From Chroococcidiopsidaceae cyanobacterium YX2bin18 (GTDB taxonomy: Bacteria > Cyanobacteriota > Cyanobacteriia > Cyanobacteriales > Chroococcidiopsidaceae), in assembly GCA_030446505.1 (NCBI GenBank), contig JAUJND010000012.1:1-64000 (forward strand): DNA of 64,000 bases. The letters run 5' to 3'. Shown here in pieces: positions 56,022 to 64,000 of the stretch. A model generated the notes under the pieces. It had not been told where the DNA came from, made no database searches, and saw only the letters and a list, made by a program, of their open reading frames with translations. Numbering within the stretch: position 1 is the stretch's first letter; the number at the start of each line of letters is the position of its first letter. Made by a program: the position numbers and the translations under genes.

Positions 56022-56083
56022 TCTGCGTTTAAGTCTAAACTCATATCTCAATTATTAAAAAGAGTGCCTATCCACAGCGCTCT

Positions 56084-56671
56084 ATGCAAATGAAGGAAGT
56101 AATGAAATCATTTCTCACAGTATTTATTTGGATTACGGGAGTTACCTTAGTTCACAGTGACGCAATTAACTACGGTATGCCGGCGGCGATCGCCCAGGAT
56201 GCGGAGGGGTGCTTTATGGTAAATTCATCCGGTGAGGTAATCAACTTAAGTAGCCTCTGCGGTGTTCCTGCTAGTGAAGTTCCTGCTAACCTTCTTACTA
56301 CAGGAGTATCCCCAAGAGTAGTTCAAGCCAAAATTAAACGCCGTCAGGCTGGAACACCAGTTATTGATGTGACTTTTAATGGCAAGCAGAAATTTGAGAT
56401 GCTTTTAGATACTGGAGCCACTCAAACGACAATTACATCAGAGATGGCAAAGGCATTAAACCTAGTGCCAGTTGGTACAGCAACAGCACATATTGCTAGT
56501 GGCGAAACTGTGAAATTTCCCATAGGACGGGTAGATTCTATGGGAGTGGGCGGTGCTGTAATCAACAACAGTATGGTTTTGATCGGAGCATTTCCCCTAC
56601 TAGGACAAAACTTCTTTGGTCGTTATGACATGACAATCAAGCGAGACGTAGTTGAATTTCAGCCTCAGTAA
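56084..56671 (+). CDS. Retropepsin-like aspartic protease, tandem paralogue
   Basis: A 195-residue paralogue of the preceding gene. Signal peptide: about residues 8-37 (SFLTVFIWITGVTLV core, cleavage near AIAQ). Short linker with two Cys (EGCFMVNSSGEVINLSSLCG), then the protease domain: IKRRQAGTPVIDVTFNGKQK, catalytic LLDTGATQTTITSEMAKALN, the flap-like IASGETVKFPIGRVDSMGVG, and LLGQNFFGRYDMTIKRDVVE ending FQPQ. It lacks the long helical region of its neighbour. The start may be one of three Met within 7 codons. Intact. It lies 63 bases downstream, so the pair may be co-transcribed. Confidence 0.8.
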   Translation: MQMKEVMKSFLTVFIWITGVTLVHSDAINYGMPAAIAQDAEGCFMVNSSGEVINLSSLCGVPASEVPANLLTTGVSPRVVQAKIKRRQAGTPVIDVTFNGKQKFEMLLDTGATQTTITSEMAKALNLVPVGTATAHIASGETVKFPIGRVDSMGVGGAVINNSMVLIGAFPLLGQNFFGRYDMTIKRDVVEFQPQ

Positions 56672-56673
56672 TG

Positions 56674-57753
56674 CTATTCGTCATGGAGAAATCGTACCAG
56701 TTGTTCTAACTTCGACCAAGCAACACCACTACGCAGGATATCTCTGACAAGAGTAATGCCGTCGGAATGATTGCCTAATTCGATTAGTCCTCCTACCTGA
56801 AGCGCTAAAGAGGTATTAAGAGCCACTACATCTTGTTGCGCCTGCGTTCCCTGTCCTTGAAGTACCGCCCGGAGAATCTCAGCATTCTGTTGCACATCAC
56901 CACCGCGTAACGCCGCAGTCGGAGCAGGTGTTAAGCCTAATTCCTGAGGATTTAAAGTAGTTAGCTGAACTCCACCATCAGATAGCACTGCTAAATCAGT
57001 CAAATCAGCCAAACCAGCCTCATCCAATTTTTCTCGCCCATGCAGGGCGATCGCCCGTTGTGTACCTAGCTGCTGCAAAGCTTGGGAAATCGGGGCAAGT
57101 AGCATTGAGTCAAAAACCCCAATTACTTGCCCCGTCGGACGTAACGGATTCACCAGTGGGCCTAGTAAGTTGAACACCGTCCGCACTTTTAAGCTGCGCC
57201 GCAATGGTGCAACAACTTTGAGTGCTGGATGCCAACTAGGAGCAAATAGAAAAGTGATGCCTACTTCAGAAAGTGCTGCTTGAATTTTCTCTCCAGGGGC
57301 ATTCAGGTTAATTCCTAGTGCTTCCAAGACATCGGCAGAACCCACGCGACTAGAAGCAGAACGATTACCGTGTTTGGCAACTGCAACACCAGCAGCTGCC
57401 GCGACAAAAGCAACTGTGGTGGAAATATTGAAGGTTGAGGCTCCATCCCCACCAGTGCCACAGGTATCAATTACAGGAAAATTGTGAGAGATTGTCCCTT
57501 GGCATGACTGAGCTTGCAAAACTTGAGCCATCCCAGCTAGTTCCTCTGCTGATACACCTTTAGCCTGAATAGCAGCTAAAATTGCTCCTGATAATTCTGG
57601 CGGAATTGTCTCAGTTAGCCAGGCTTGCATTAACTGAGAAGCTTGGCTGCGGGAAAGCGATTGACGATCTAGCAATTGCTGCAACAATCCATTATCCCAG
57701 GTAGGCTCAAGAAGGGCAGTGGGGATAGGTGGTGCTACGGGTAAATCAGTCAT
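56674..57753 (-). CDS. trpD: Anthranilate phosphoribosyltransferase
   Basis: Second enzyme of tryptophan synthesis, attaching the PRPP ribose-phosphate to anthranilate. The 359-residue product has the PRPP-binding [14 protein letters not shown] (residues 99-112), [20 protein letters not shown] and the GPLVNPLRP segment, with the second metal site in [11 protein letters not shown]. The length and order are normal. It is alone here, as trp genes are scattered in cyanobacteria. It converges on the protease pair with a two-base gap. Intact. Confidence 0.94.
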   Translation of the reverse strand: MTDLPVAPPIPTALLEPTWDNGLLQQLLDRQSLSRSQASQLMQAWLTETIPPELSGAILAAIQAKGVSAEELAGMAQVLQAQSCQGTISHNFPVIDTCGTGGDGASTFNISTTVAFVAAAAGVAVAKHGNRSASSRVGSADVLEALGINLNAPGEKIQAALSEVGITFLFAPSWHPALKVVAPLRRSLKVRTVFNLLGPLVNPLRPTGQVIGVFDSMLLAPISQALQQLGTQRAIALHGREKLDEAGLADLTDLAVLSDGGVQLTTLNPQELGLTPAPTAALRGGDVQQNAEILRAVLQGQGTQAQQDVVALNTSLALQVGGLIELGNHSDGITLVRDILRSGVAWSKLEQLVRFLHDE

Positions 57754-57817
57754 AAGCAGTCAAAGTGTTTTGCATTGTGTTTGGCTAGCGATCGCCTTTT
57801 CGGGTAAAGCAATGCTT

Positions 57818-58720
57818 CTACTGCGGTTTAGTTTCCATTGGACAAAACTGCTTAGTGTCTGGGATGAATTGCCAAGCAATTCCCTCTGGATCTTTACTGC
57901 GACTCCATTCTGGAAAGTCTGGATCGTCTCTGCGTTTATAAACAGTGCTGGAATGAACGTCGAGCCGTTTGGCAAGTTCAGATTGAAGTAGATATGCAGG
58001 TGCAGATTGGAATACTGGTTCTGTTTGTGCCTGGACAGGAGTAACGATAGCTGTTTCTGGATGAGTAGAAGTGTCTTTACTTTGGAGTAATTGATTTTGG
58101 TTTGACGACAGCGGCAAATCTATCACCTCACCCAGCCTGCTACTATCTTCAGATTGGAGTTGGTATTCAGTTGTTGACTGGAACTGCGCTGGTTCTGTTT
58201 GTGTAGCTTCAAAAGTATGATTGATTAAGGCTGTAGCTGGCTGTTCTGGATGCGTAGCAGAAGTGTCTTTACTTGGGAATAATTGGTTTTGTGACAGCGG
58301 TATCTGCTCCTGTTGAGTCAGGCTAGATAATTCACTATCATCCAATATTTTGCCTAGAGTGCTGGCAGTCATAAAGTAATACACTCTATCTTGTTCATAG
58401 TCTCGATACTGAGCGCCGAATTCTGCGGCTTTAGTCTCTAGGTAACGCTTTGCTATTGCAGCAGAGAAGTTACTTTTCATTGCTAAATCCAGTGCTGTAA
58501 TACTGCCTCTGTTTTCCTTAATCAGCTGATGAAAGGTGGGATTTACTTTCTGGCACCACTTTTGCCATTGATAACGCTTCCAAAAATTAAAACTGATGTT
58601 CAACACAATTCCTGCCAGCAGTACTGGCCAGGTTGCGAACAGGAAAATAATCAAAAGCGAGATTGGCAAGATGAGAATGAGGACGACATCGGCGCTGCTA
58701 TCTATTGCTTTTTCATTCAT
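57818..58720 (-). CDS. Membrane protein with C-terminal helix-turn-helix-like domain
   Basis: A 300-residue protein of unknown function. Two hydrophobic segments near the N-terminus (VVLILILPISLLIIFLFATW and the following VLLAGIVLNISFNF) anchor it. A cytoplasmic region with a small helical unit (ALDLAMKSNFSAAIAKRYLE; AEFGAQYRDYEQDRVYYFMT) resembles a winged-helix module. Then comes a long Gln/Ser/Thr/Pro-rich linker with two similar blocks (SSNQNQLLQSKDTS; SQNQLFPSKDTSATHPE). The C-terminal 60 residues (LLQSELAKRLDVHSSTVYKR; DPDFPEWSRSKDPEGIAWQF) look like a DNA-binding helix-turn-helix. Membrane-tethered regulator is one reading, not proven. ATG 58720 is chosen as start; a longer frame begins at 58750. 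Confidence 0.6.
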   Translation of the reverse strand: MNEKAIDSSADVVLILILPISLLIIFLFATWPVLLAGIVLNISFNFWKRYQWQKWCQKVNPTFHQLIKENRGSITALDLAMKSNFSAAIAKRYLETKAAEFGAQYRDYEQDRVYYFMTASTLGKILDDSELSSLTQQEQIPLSQNQLFPSKDTSATHPEQPATALINHTFEATQTEPAQFQSTTEYQLQSEDSSRLGEVIDLPLSSNQNQLLQSKDTSTHPETAIVTPVQAQTEPVFQSAPAYLLQSELAKRLDVHSSTVYKRRDDPDFPEWSRSKDPEGIAWQFIPDTKQFCPMETKPQ

Positions 58721-58838
58721 GCCCGTTGTTGCAAATTGACTTACTGGCAAACAATCTTATCTTGGCAAAAATTGGGGCAATAGTTTGTAACTTTTTGAAA
58801 TGGCGATCGCAATCACTACCAAAAAGCGCTGAAGGGAC

Positions 58839-59059
58839 TTAAAGTTCTTCAAATATCTTCAAACTTATATTTGGGGTAGTTAAATCATTCTTAGTCGGTA
58901 GGGGCGGCACAACCCGCAATACATCTTCCAAGTCCTCATCCCGCTTGACTTAACGTGCTGACATCTTAAGGTAAGCTGAACATTGCCTATTGTTTAGACC
59001 CGCTAACGCCAGCAAAGTACGATAGCCTGTAATAAGCCTTCAACCGCTTCAGTGCGGGC
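58839..59059 (-). pseudogene. Decayed gene fragment, family not recognised
   Basis: The minus strand of this otherwise empty stretch reads as coding sequence in two registers: ARTEAVEGLLQ, then YRTLLALAGLNNRQCSAYLK, MSAR, an in-frame TAA, and VKRDEDLEDVLRVVPPLPTK, NDLTTPNISLKIFEEL with a stop at 58839. One missing G near 59030 and the TAA interrupt it, and no start is visible. I cannot name the family. It lies directly upstream of the restriction-modification genes, divergent from them; a control or partition-type gene is conceivable but unsupported. Confidence 0.4.
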
Positions 59060-59076
59060 AAAAAAAGTATGCTCAC

Positions 59077-60594
59077 ATGAAAGAAGATTTACAAATGACT
59101 GGGGTTACGAGGGATAGTGACCGTACACTCGTAACCTCTTCAAAAGTCATCCCTTCTTCAGTTATGAGAACAGCTCTCTACGAAAAATTTAAGTTAAAAG
59201 TTCTTCATAATCCTGTTTTAAATAGAAGCCTAGTTAGTTTCCAGGCAAATAAGCAAGTTCCCTTCTATAGTTGGTTCAAGTATAAAGAAGGATTTTCAGA
59301 GCGGTTAGTTAAATTTATCCTTCAAAACTTAAAGCCACAACTAGGTATACTGCATTATCCCTTAGCAGGCGGATGCACTGCGCTTTATGATTAAAGTAAT
59401 TAGTCATGGCACACTAAGGGGATTGAACTTCTCCCTGTCGGCATTTATGCAATACAAGCTCGATTTGTAGCTGACAGAATCAATCTTGAGCAATTCAAGA
59501 TAGTAGTTGCTGAACTTGAGAAGGTAAACTTTGCGGATTACTACGACCAAAGATATCCATTTAGGCATATTGCAATTACTCGTGGAGCGTTCTTGCCAGT
59601 AGAGGAAGAACAACTAGTTGGCTATATTTCTTATTGCCACAACTTTGTCTCGAATGATGATATTCGTACCCTACTGCTCTATGCCGCTTTCTGTATTCTT
59701 GAAGATATTAGCTACACAAGAAAAGATGGGCAATATTTGCGCTGGGATGCTCGTTCAGGGCGTTCTCAAGGAAAAAACACATTTAATAAGGGAGCAATTC
59801 TAACTTTCCATGATGCAATTGGGCGAAAGCTGAAGCAGATAGTATTGGATTTAGAGAGCTTTTCAATAACTCAAAAAGAGCTATTTGACGATAGCCTCGT
59901 GCCTCAATCTGCAATTGTGAAGACCAGTTACAGTCAAAATTCAAAGCCTATTTTGTATCAAGGCTCTTGCCTCGAAATTCTTCCTAAAATGCAAGCAAGT
60001 AGTATTGATTTTGTGCTGACATCGCCGCCTTATGTCAACCGATATGACTACACTCGCACATATGCGCTTGAGCTAGTTTTTTTGGGATGCACCGAAGAGC
60101 AAGTAAAGCAGCTACGTCAGGCAATGCTGTCATGTACTGTGGAGAATCAAGATAAGCGTGCTCAGTTGGAGCAGTATTACGCAGTTATAGGACGCAAGCA
60201 GGATTTCCTCGAAATAGATTCTGTCTTTCAACAACAGGCGGCGCTACAGGAGGTACTAAAAATTCTAGAAGCATATCGGGAGGAAGGGAAGCTGAATAAC
60301 GCAAACATTGTCAGAATGGTGCGTCATTACTTTTATGAAATGTGTTTTGTAATATATGAACTGGCTCGAATCCTTAAACCTGGTGGCATGGTCGCAATGG
60401 TAAACGACAACGTCCGATATGCTGGCGAGGAAGTGCCTGTAGACCTTATCCTATCTGACATGGCAGAGTCTTTCGGGTTGACAACACAACACATCTGGAC
60501 GTTGGGGCGAGGAAAGGGTAATAGTAGTCAGCAAATGGGAAATCATGGACGCTCAGAGCTTCGTAAGTGTGTATACATTTGGGAGAAAAAGTGA
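59077..60594 (+). pseudogene. Site-specific DNA methyltransferase (probably N4-cytosine), two internal stops
   Basis: A continuous 506-codon frame interrupted by TAA at codon 106 (59392) and TAG at codon 109 (59401). The second part carries the catalytic motif IV TSPPYVNRYDYTRTYALELV; TSPPY is typical of beta-class N4-cytosine (or some N6-adenine) methylases. The SAM-binding motif (normally DPFAGGGT) reads HYPLAGGCT at codons 95-103, just before the stops, so that site is damaged too. The C-terminus (ARILKPGGMVAMVNDNVRYA) is well kept, and QIHIWTLGRGKGNSSQQMGN-like sequence follows. It lies 15 bases before a XcyI-type nuclease gene. A product starting at 59593 would lack the SAM motif. Confidence 0.75.
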
Positions 60595-60609
60595 TGTGAT
60601 CAAAGCACT

Positions 60610-61662
60610 ATGACATCAGATCAAGATTCCCTGTTAGCTGAGACACAGCGCATAAACTATCGGCTACGCTCAACCTTCTTCTACCGCAAGCTTAAAGAAT
60701 ACAGCACGCTATCCTTCCCCTTGAGAATCAGTGAACTCGCCCAAGTCGAGCATCTGTATAGTTGGTCAGGTTGTACTGACTGGGGTATTGGAGAGGACGC
60801 GTTTGCCTATGTCTGTGGGAATGAAAACCTGCAACTAATTGAAGTATTTTGCCATCCCAGGTTGATTCGAGAGCACTCTACACTAGTAGCCTACTATCGG
60901 AACATTGCGGTACTTTCACAGAAAGCGGTTAGAAATTTAGTAAACGTAGATGTTAAGAGGGTTGAGACTAATGGAGAAAATCGCTATCCTCTGACAGAAA
61001 ACCAAGCCTGGCAACTTGCTCACCTCTTTAATGAACACATCTCGCTTATTATTGATAGCTCTATAGAAAGTCTTACCAAGGAAGAACTACATGGGATATT
61101 GCTGACATCAACGGGGGCACAAATTGATGGTTCATGGCGCAATGCAATTGGAGAAGAAGCAGAAAAAGTTGTTCAACGCCTCCTTGTAAAAGAGGCTAAA
61201 GAGCGCGACCTTCTTGTTGCTCTGATCCCGCGCATTGGTACAGCGATTGAGTTATATGACCCAGAAAAGCTTGAGGAACAACTAGGAAATATTGAGTTCT
61301 ATAGAGGTGTTATGTTAAGCAACCACACCTCTATACTTTTTCCAGTGAGCCAGATATTTCACTACTTAATAATCAAGGTACAACGATTGGTGTGATTGAG
61401 GTTAAGGGAGGTGCTGATCCTGCTGGGGCACTTGAACGCTATGGCGCAGCAAAAATCTTTTGAACAATCCCTGCGTAGTAATTCTTCAGTTAAAACTATT
61501 TTCGTTGCAAGCTGTATTACTGCTGAGGTACATACTCGTATTCAAACTGATCCAACAATTTCTACCTATTTCAATTTGACAGAGATTCTGAGCGAAGACT
61601 CAATAAAATATGACCAGTTTATGCAAGAAGTCTTTTCTTCTCTAGGCGTACAATCGAGATAA
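60610..61662 (+). CDS. XcyI-family type II restriction endonuclease, two frameshifts
   Basis: Relative of XcyI/Cfr9I/XmaI, which cut CCCGGG. The first 240 residues are intact (LRSTFFYRKLKEYSTLSFPL; VEHLYSWSGCTDWGIGEDAF; LTSTGAQIDGSWRNAIGEEA). After 61330 a missing C shifts the frame; in the next register SEPDISLLNNQGTTIGVIEV and KGGADPAGALERYGAAK carry the PD-(x)n-ExK catalytic core (PDIS...EVK). Near 61452 one A too many ends that register; the third piece SFEQSLRSNSSVKTIFVASC, EILSEDSIKYDQF runs to a stop at 61662. The two changes cancel, giving 350 residues. It is the nuclease half of the system whose methylase precedes it; recognition of CCCGGG is inferred from family only. Confidence 0.75.
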
Positions 61663-61787
61663 GGCAGCTACTTATCTGCTAGTTCTTTCCGTACTTTATA
61701 TTAGAAAAATGTATATCTTGTTCCTAAAGTAAGACAATTTAAAAGCTCTTTGGCTCAATACCTATCAGCAGCAGTACCATAAATTTT

Positions 61788-62762
61788 CTAGGAAATAGTA
61801 GCTTGACTCAACTCTAATAGCGTCACTTCCCAAACTAAGCGCGGTTGAGCATAACTGAGTAAGTAGCGACGAGCTTTTTCCAGTTGTTCTAGGGGTGATG
61901 CTACAATTGACCCCTGCAAAAATTGTTGCCAGCAGCAGTGCTGTAAATAATCAACCAACCACAGCTACGGAGTTTCTGTATCCAAGTTTTTATCAATTTG
62001 ACGAGCTAGCTCCAGAGCATCGCACTGAGATTTAGGTGGATTAGTAATAGCCTGGAGTAAATCAGCTGGAATTAGTTGTAATTGCTTATAAGAAGTAATT
62101 GCTTCGCCTGGACTACCTTGTGCCATTGCTAGGACTGACTGCTGACTCAAAACTTCCTCATTACCACTCTGCCGCAACACCTGAGCTAAAGCAGCTGAAT
62201 TTAAACGATAGAAAGGAATACGCTGACACCGTGATCCTAATGTTGGCAATAAAGATTCAGGCGCAGGTGCAATTAAAATCAGCGTCGCCTGTCCTGGTTC
62301 TTCCAGTGTTTTAAGTAAAGCATTCGCCGCTGCTTCTGCCATTGTTTCTGCCTGCTCTAGCACGACTACAGAACGCAGTGCTTCTAGCGGAGGACGGCTA
62401 AGAAACTGAGCAATTTCTCGAATCTGCTCTGTCCGAATTACAGGTGGTGCTTTGCGCTTCAGTCCAGCTGCTGCTGCAACAGAAGCCGATACTCGCTGCC
62501 CTTGGTGGAGATAGGTGGGTTCCACCCATAGTAAATCAGGATGATTGCCCAACTGCAAACGGTTCCGTACTTGCTGCTGATTCCGCACATTAGCATGGCT
62601 GTGACAAAACAGCTGCTCTACAAAACACCGAGCTGCTAAGGTCTTTCCCACGCCAACTGCACCAGTAAACAGATAAGCAGGAGCAACACGGTTTTGGATA
62701 ACTGCCTGAGTCAGTAGCTCGACTGCTTGATCTTGCCCTACAAGTTGGGCAAAAAAATCCAT
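61788..62762 (-). CDS. holB: DNA polymerase III delta-prime subunit, internal stop near the C-terminus
   Basis: Clamp-loader subunit of the replicase. ATG 62762 (MDFFAQLVGQDQAVELLTQA) follows the tmk stop by five bases. Walker A is TGAVGVGKT; later the conserved LLKTLEEPGQATLILIA and the sensor-1 LGSRCQRI are present. Codon 266 is TAG (61965-61967), but the same frame continues for 58 codons, LWLVDYLQHCCWQQFLQGSI, EQLEKARRYLLSYAQPRLVW, EVTLLELSQ, to a second TAG at 61788, the usual 324-residue end. TAG for CAG is one C-to-T change; it may be an error, or the C-terminal oligomerisation collar is truly truncated. It is an operon with tmk. Confidence 0.85.
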
Positions 62763-62767
62763 CACCT

Positions 62768-63427
62768 CTAATCCGGGTACCATTGGCTGAAGTGTTGAGA
62801 CAAAACTAAGCGAATCTGCTGTTGCACATTTTCGACGCTCCCACTACTATCCACCTGCACAATTCTTTGGGGGTATGCTTTGGCTAACTCAGTATATCCC
62901 CACTGCACTCGCTGATGAAACTCTAAGTTTGCTTGCTCAATTCGGTCGAGCCTGCCGCGATTTTTTGTCCGTGCTAATCCCACTTCAACATCAACATCTA
63001 GCCATAAAGTTAAATTACTTTCCAGCCCACCTGTGGCAATAGAGTTAAGCTGATCAATTAAACTAAGGCTAAGACCGCGACCGTAGCCTTGGTAGGCAAT
63101 AGTCGAATCGGTGTAGCGATCGCACAAAATTATCGCTCCCGATGCTAGTTGTGGCTTCAGCACCTCTTTAACGTGTTGCGCCCTGTCAGCGGCATACAAC
63201 AATAGTTCAGCCGAGTCAGAAAGTGCCTTATTGTCTTCACACAACAATTGACGTAGTTCACAGCCCAACTGCGTACCGCCTGGCTCGCGAGTAACGACTA
63301 GGGATATAGCAAAACGTTGGAACCATTCCGGCGAATCTTGACCTACAAGCCACTCCTGACATCGTTGCAATTGTGTCGTTTTGCCACAGCCTTCTACTCC
63401 CTCAAACACAATTAATTTGCCACTCAT
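62768..63427 (-). CDS. tmk: Thymidylate kinase
   Basis: Phosphorylates dTMP to dTDP. The 219-residue enzyme has the P-loop FEGVEGCGKTTQ (residues 8-19), the DRY-type motif AIILCDRYTDSTIAYQGYGR and the lid-region RTKNRGRLDRIE. A Thr/Glu start is preceded by a normal leader. The gene is upstream of holB with a five-base gap between its stop and the chosen holB start, a frequent bacterial pair that couples dTTP supply with replication. Intact. Confidence 0.94.
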   Translation of the reverse strand: MSGKLIVFEGVEGCGKTTQLQRCQEWLVGQDSPEWFQRFAISLVVTREPGGTQLGCELRQLLCEDNKALSDSAELLLYAADRAQHVKEVLKPQLASGAIILCDRYTDSTIAYQGYGRGLSLSLIDQLNSIATGGLESNLTLWLDVDVEVGLARTKNRGRLDRIEQANLEFHQRVQWGYTELAKAYPQRIVQVDSSGSVENVQQQIRLVLSQHFSQWYPD

Positions 63428-63627
63428 ATCTTGTCATTCACTTCAATTGATGTTTTACCTAATAGGGGGGTCAACCTTTTAGAGGTTTCTGCCAAAAGCT
63501 GCGGTGATTGTGTGAGGTTTAGTACTTTAGTTTATTTTTTTAACCACTAATTACTAAATCCGATCATGACTCGTTACAGAGGTTCGATATTATAGAGTCG
63601 ATATGTTCAACAGACGAGGACGTAATT

Positions 63628-63972
63628 ATGGCGCGCTATACTTGTTCATTTACTATTGCCGTTTCGATTACTCGTCTGCGGCAGTTGCTCGTAGAAGTTT
63701 TGCAGCCCTGCAAGCTAGAGATTATTCATGACACAAATGACTTCATGATGGCGCGTGAGATTCCCGGTCAAGTTCCTTTTGCCAAACTGGTAACAGTAGA
63801 AGTGCTAATTGATAAAACTACACCTACGAACACAGCAACGTCTCTAAGCTTGGTAATTAAAAACGAGGAACTACCACTCCAGGTAGATAACCATTGTCAC
63901 CAAATGTTTGAAGTAGTCAAACAAGCAATTTTAGAGAACCGTGATTGGCAACTTGTTGAAAGTGTTGCCTGA
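63628..63972 (+). CDS. Conserved cyanobacterial protein of unknown function
   Basis: A 114-residue soluble protein. It begins MARYTCSFTIAVSITRLRQL, a strand-helix, then LVEVLQPCKLEIIHDTNDFM, MAREIPGQVPFAKLVTVEVL, IDKTTPTNTATSLSLVIKNE and the closing helix HQMFEVVKQAILENRDWQLV. The alternation of strands and helices suggests a small alpha/beta fold, possibly a lipid- or ligand-binding START-like barrel, but I cannot name a family. GACGAGGA lies 8-15 bases upstream of the start. It is divergent from tmk. Confidence 0.65.
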   Translation: MARYTCSFTIAVSITRLRQLLVEVLQPCKLEIIHDTNDFMMAREIPGQVPFAKLVTVEVLIDKTTPTNTATSLSLVIKNEELPLQVDNHCHQMFEVVKQAILENRDWQLVESVA

Positions 63973-64000
63973 TAGCTGTTACCACTCTAGTGGTGATTAC

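Overview
The window is chromosomal DNA of a cyanobacterium. Direct support comes from three photosystem genes (psbD, psaC, psaE), several cyanobacteria-restricted families (UPF0367, DUF751, DUF4327, DUF6464, CcbP, a PedR-like regulator) and many GCGATCGC (HIP1) octamers. Gene content, IS load and medium-low GC fit a large-genome lineage such as the Chroococcidiopsis/Gloeocapsa/Nostoc-like groups, but the genus cannot be fixed from sequence reading alone.

Layout. 0-6.9 kb: cysC, a small WGxxG secreted protein, an SDR oxidoreductase, tRNA-Asn, an NYN-domain protein, the UPF0367/ECF-ATPase pair and a stand-alone psbD. 7.0-7.3 kb: an unassigned structured RNA with a 23-codon ORF under a near-perfect Shine-Dalgarno. 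7.8-14.6 kb: an ArsR-DUF2087 repressor with a tandem operator, an IS630 remnant in a SMI1/KNR4-like gene, a histidine kinase, two stress/BON proteins and bioF. 14.8-19.3 kb: an ABC-2 exporter whose second permease gene is separated from the others by a baeRF7 gene and an Uma2 remnant. 19.9-36.2 kb: mostly housekeeping genes (HAD phosphatase, rpsD, moaA, MFS, cbiD, guaA, bioB, CDF transporter, GH3 glycosidase, rbfA-DUF751). 36.3-47.5 kb: accessory-rich, with an orphan Dam methylase, a complete IS4 element with its target duplication, a ccbP gene split by a small fold-back element, nanE, cobN and an IS6-family element. 47.7-58.8 kb: sugar dehydrogenase, hspA, psaC, glmS, mutM, psaE, the PedR-like regulator, two tandem aspartic proteases and trpD. 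58.8-64 kb: a decayed gene, a XcyI-type restriction-modification pair, then holB and tmk.

Pathways touched: biotin (bioF, bioB), cobalamin (cbiD, cobN), molybdopterin (moaA), purines and pyrimidines (guaA, tmk), amino sugars (glmS, nanE, GH3), tryptophan (trpD), sulfate activation (cysC), and photosystems I and II.

The dominant oddity is about thirty or more single-base indels, plus several nonsense codons, scattered through otherwise well-conserved genes. They hit genes that cannot be dispensable in a living phototroph (rpsD, guaA, psbD, holB). In most cases a one-base correction restores the family reading frame and a length divisible by three. I read most of them as consensus or sequencing errors and annotate the full gene span, keeping 'pseudogene' for loci with truncation, insertion or several degenerate motifs. 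The best candidates for real biology are the structured RNA/mini-ORF locus, the fold-back element in ccbP, the IS4 insertion that rebuilds a host stop codon, the in-frame octamer array in cobN and the eroding XcyI-type system.
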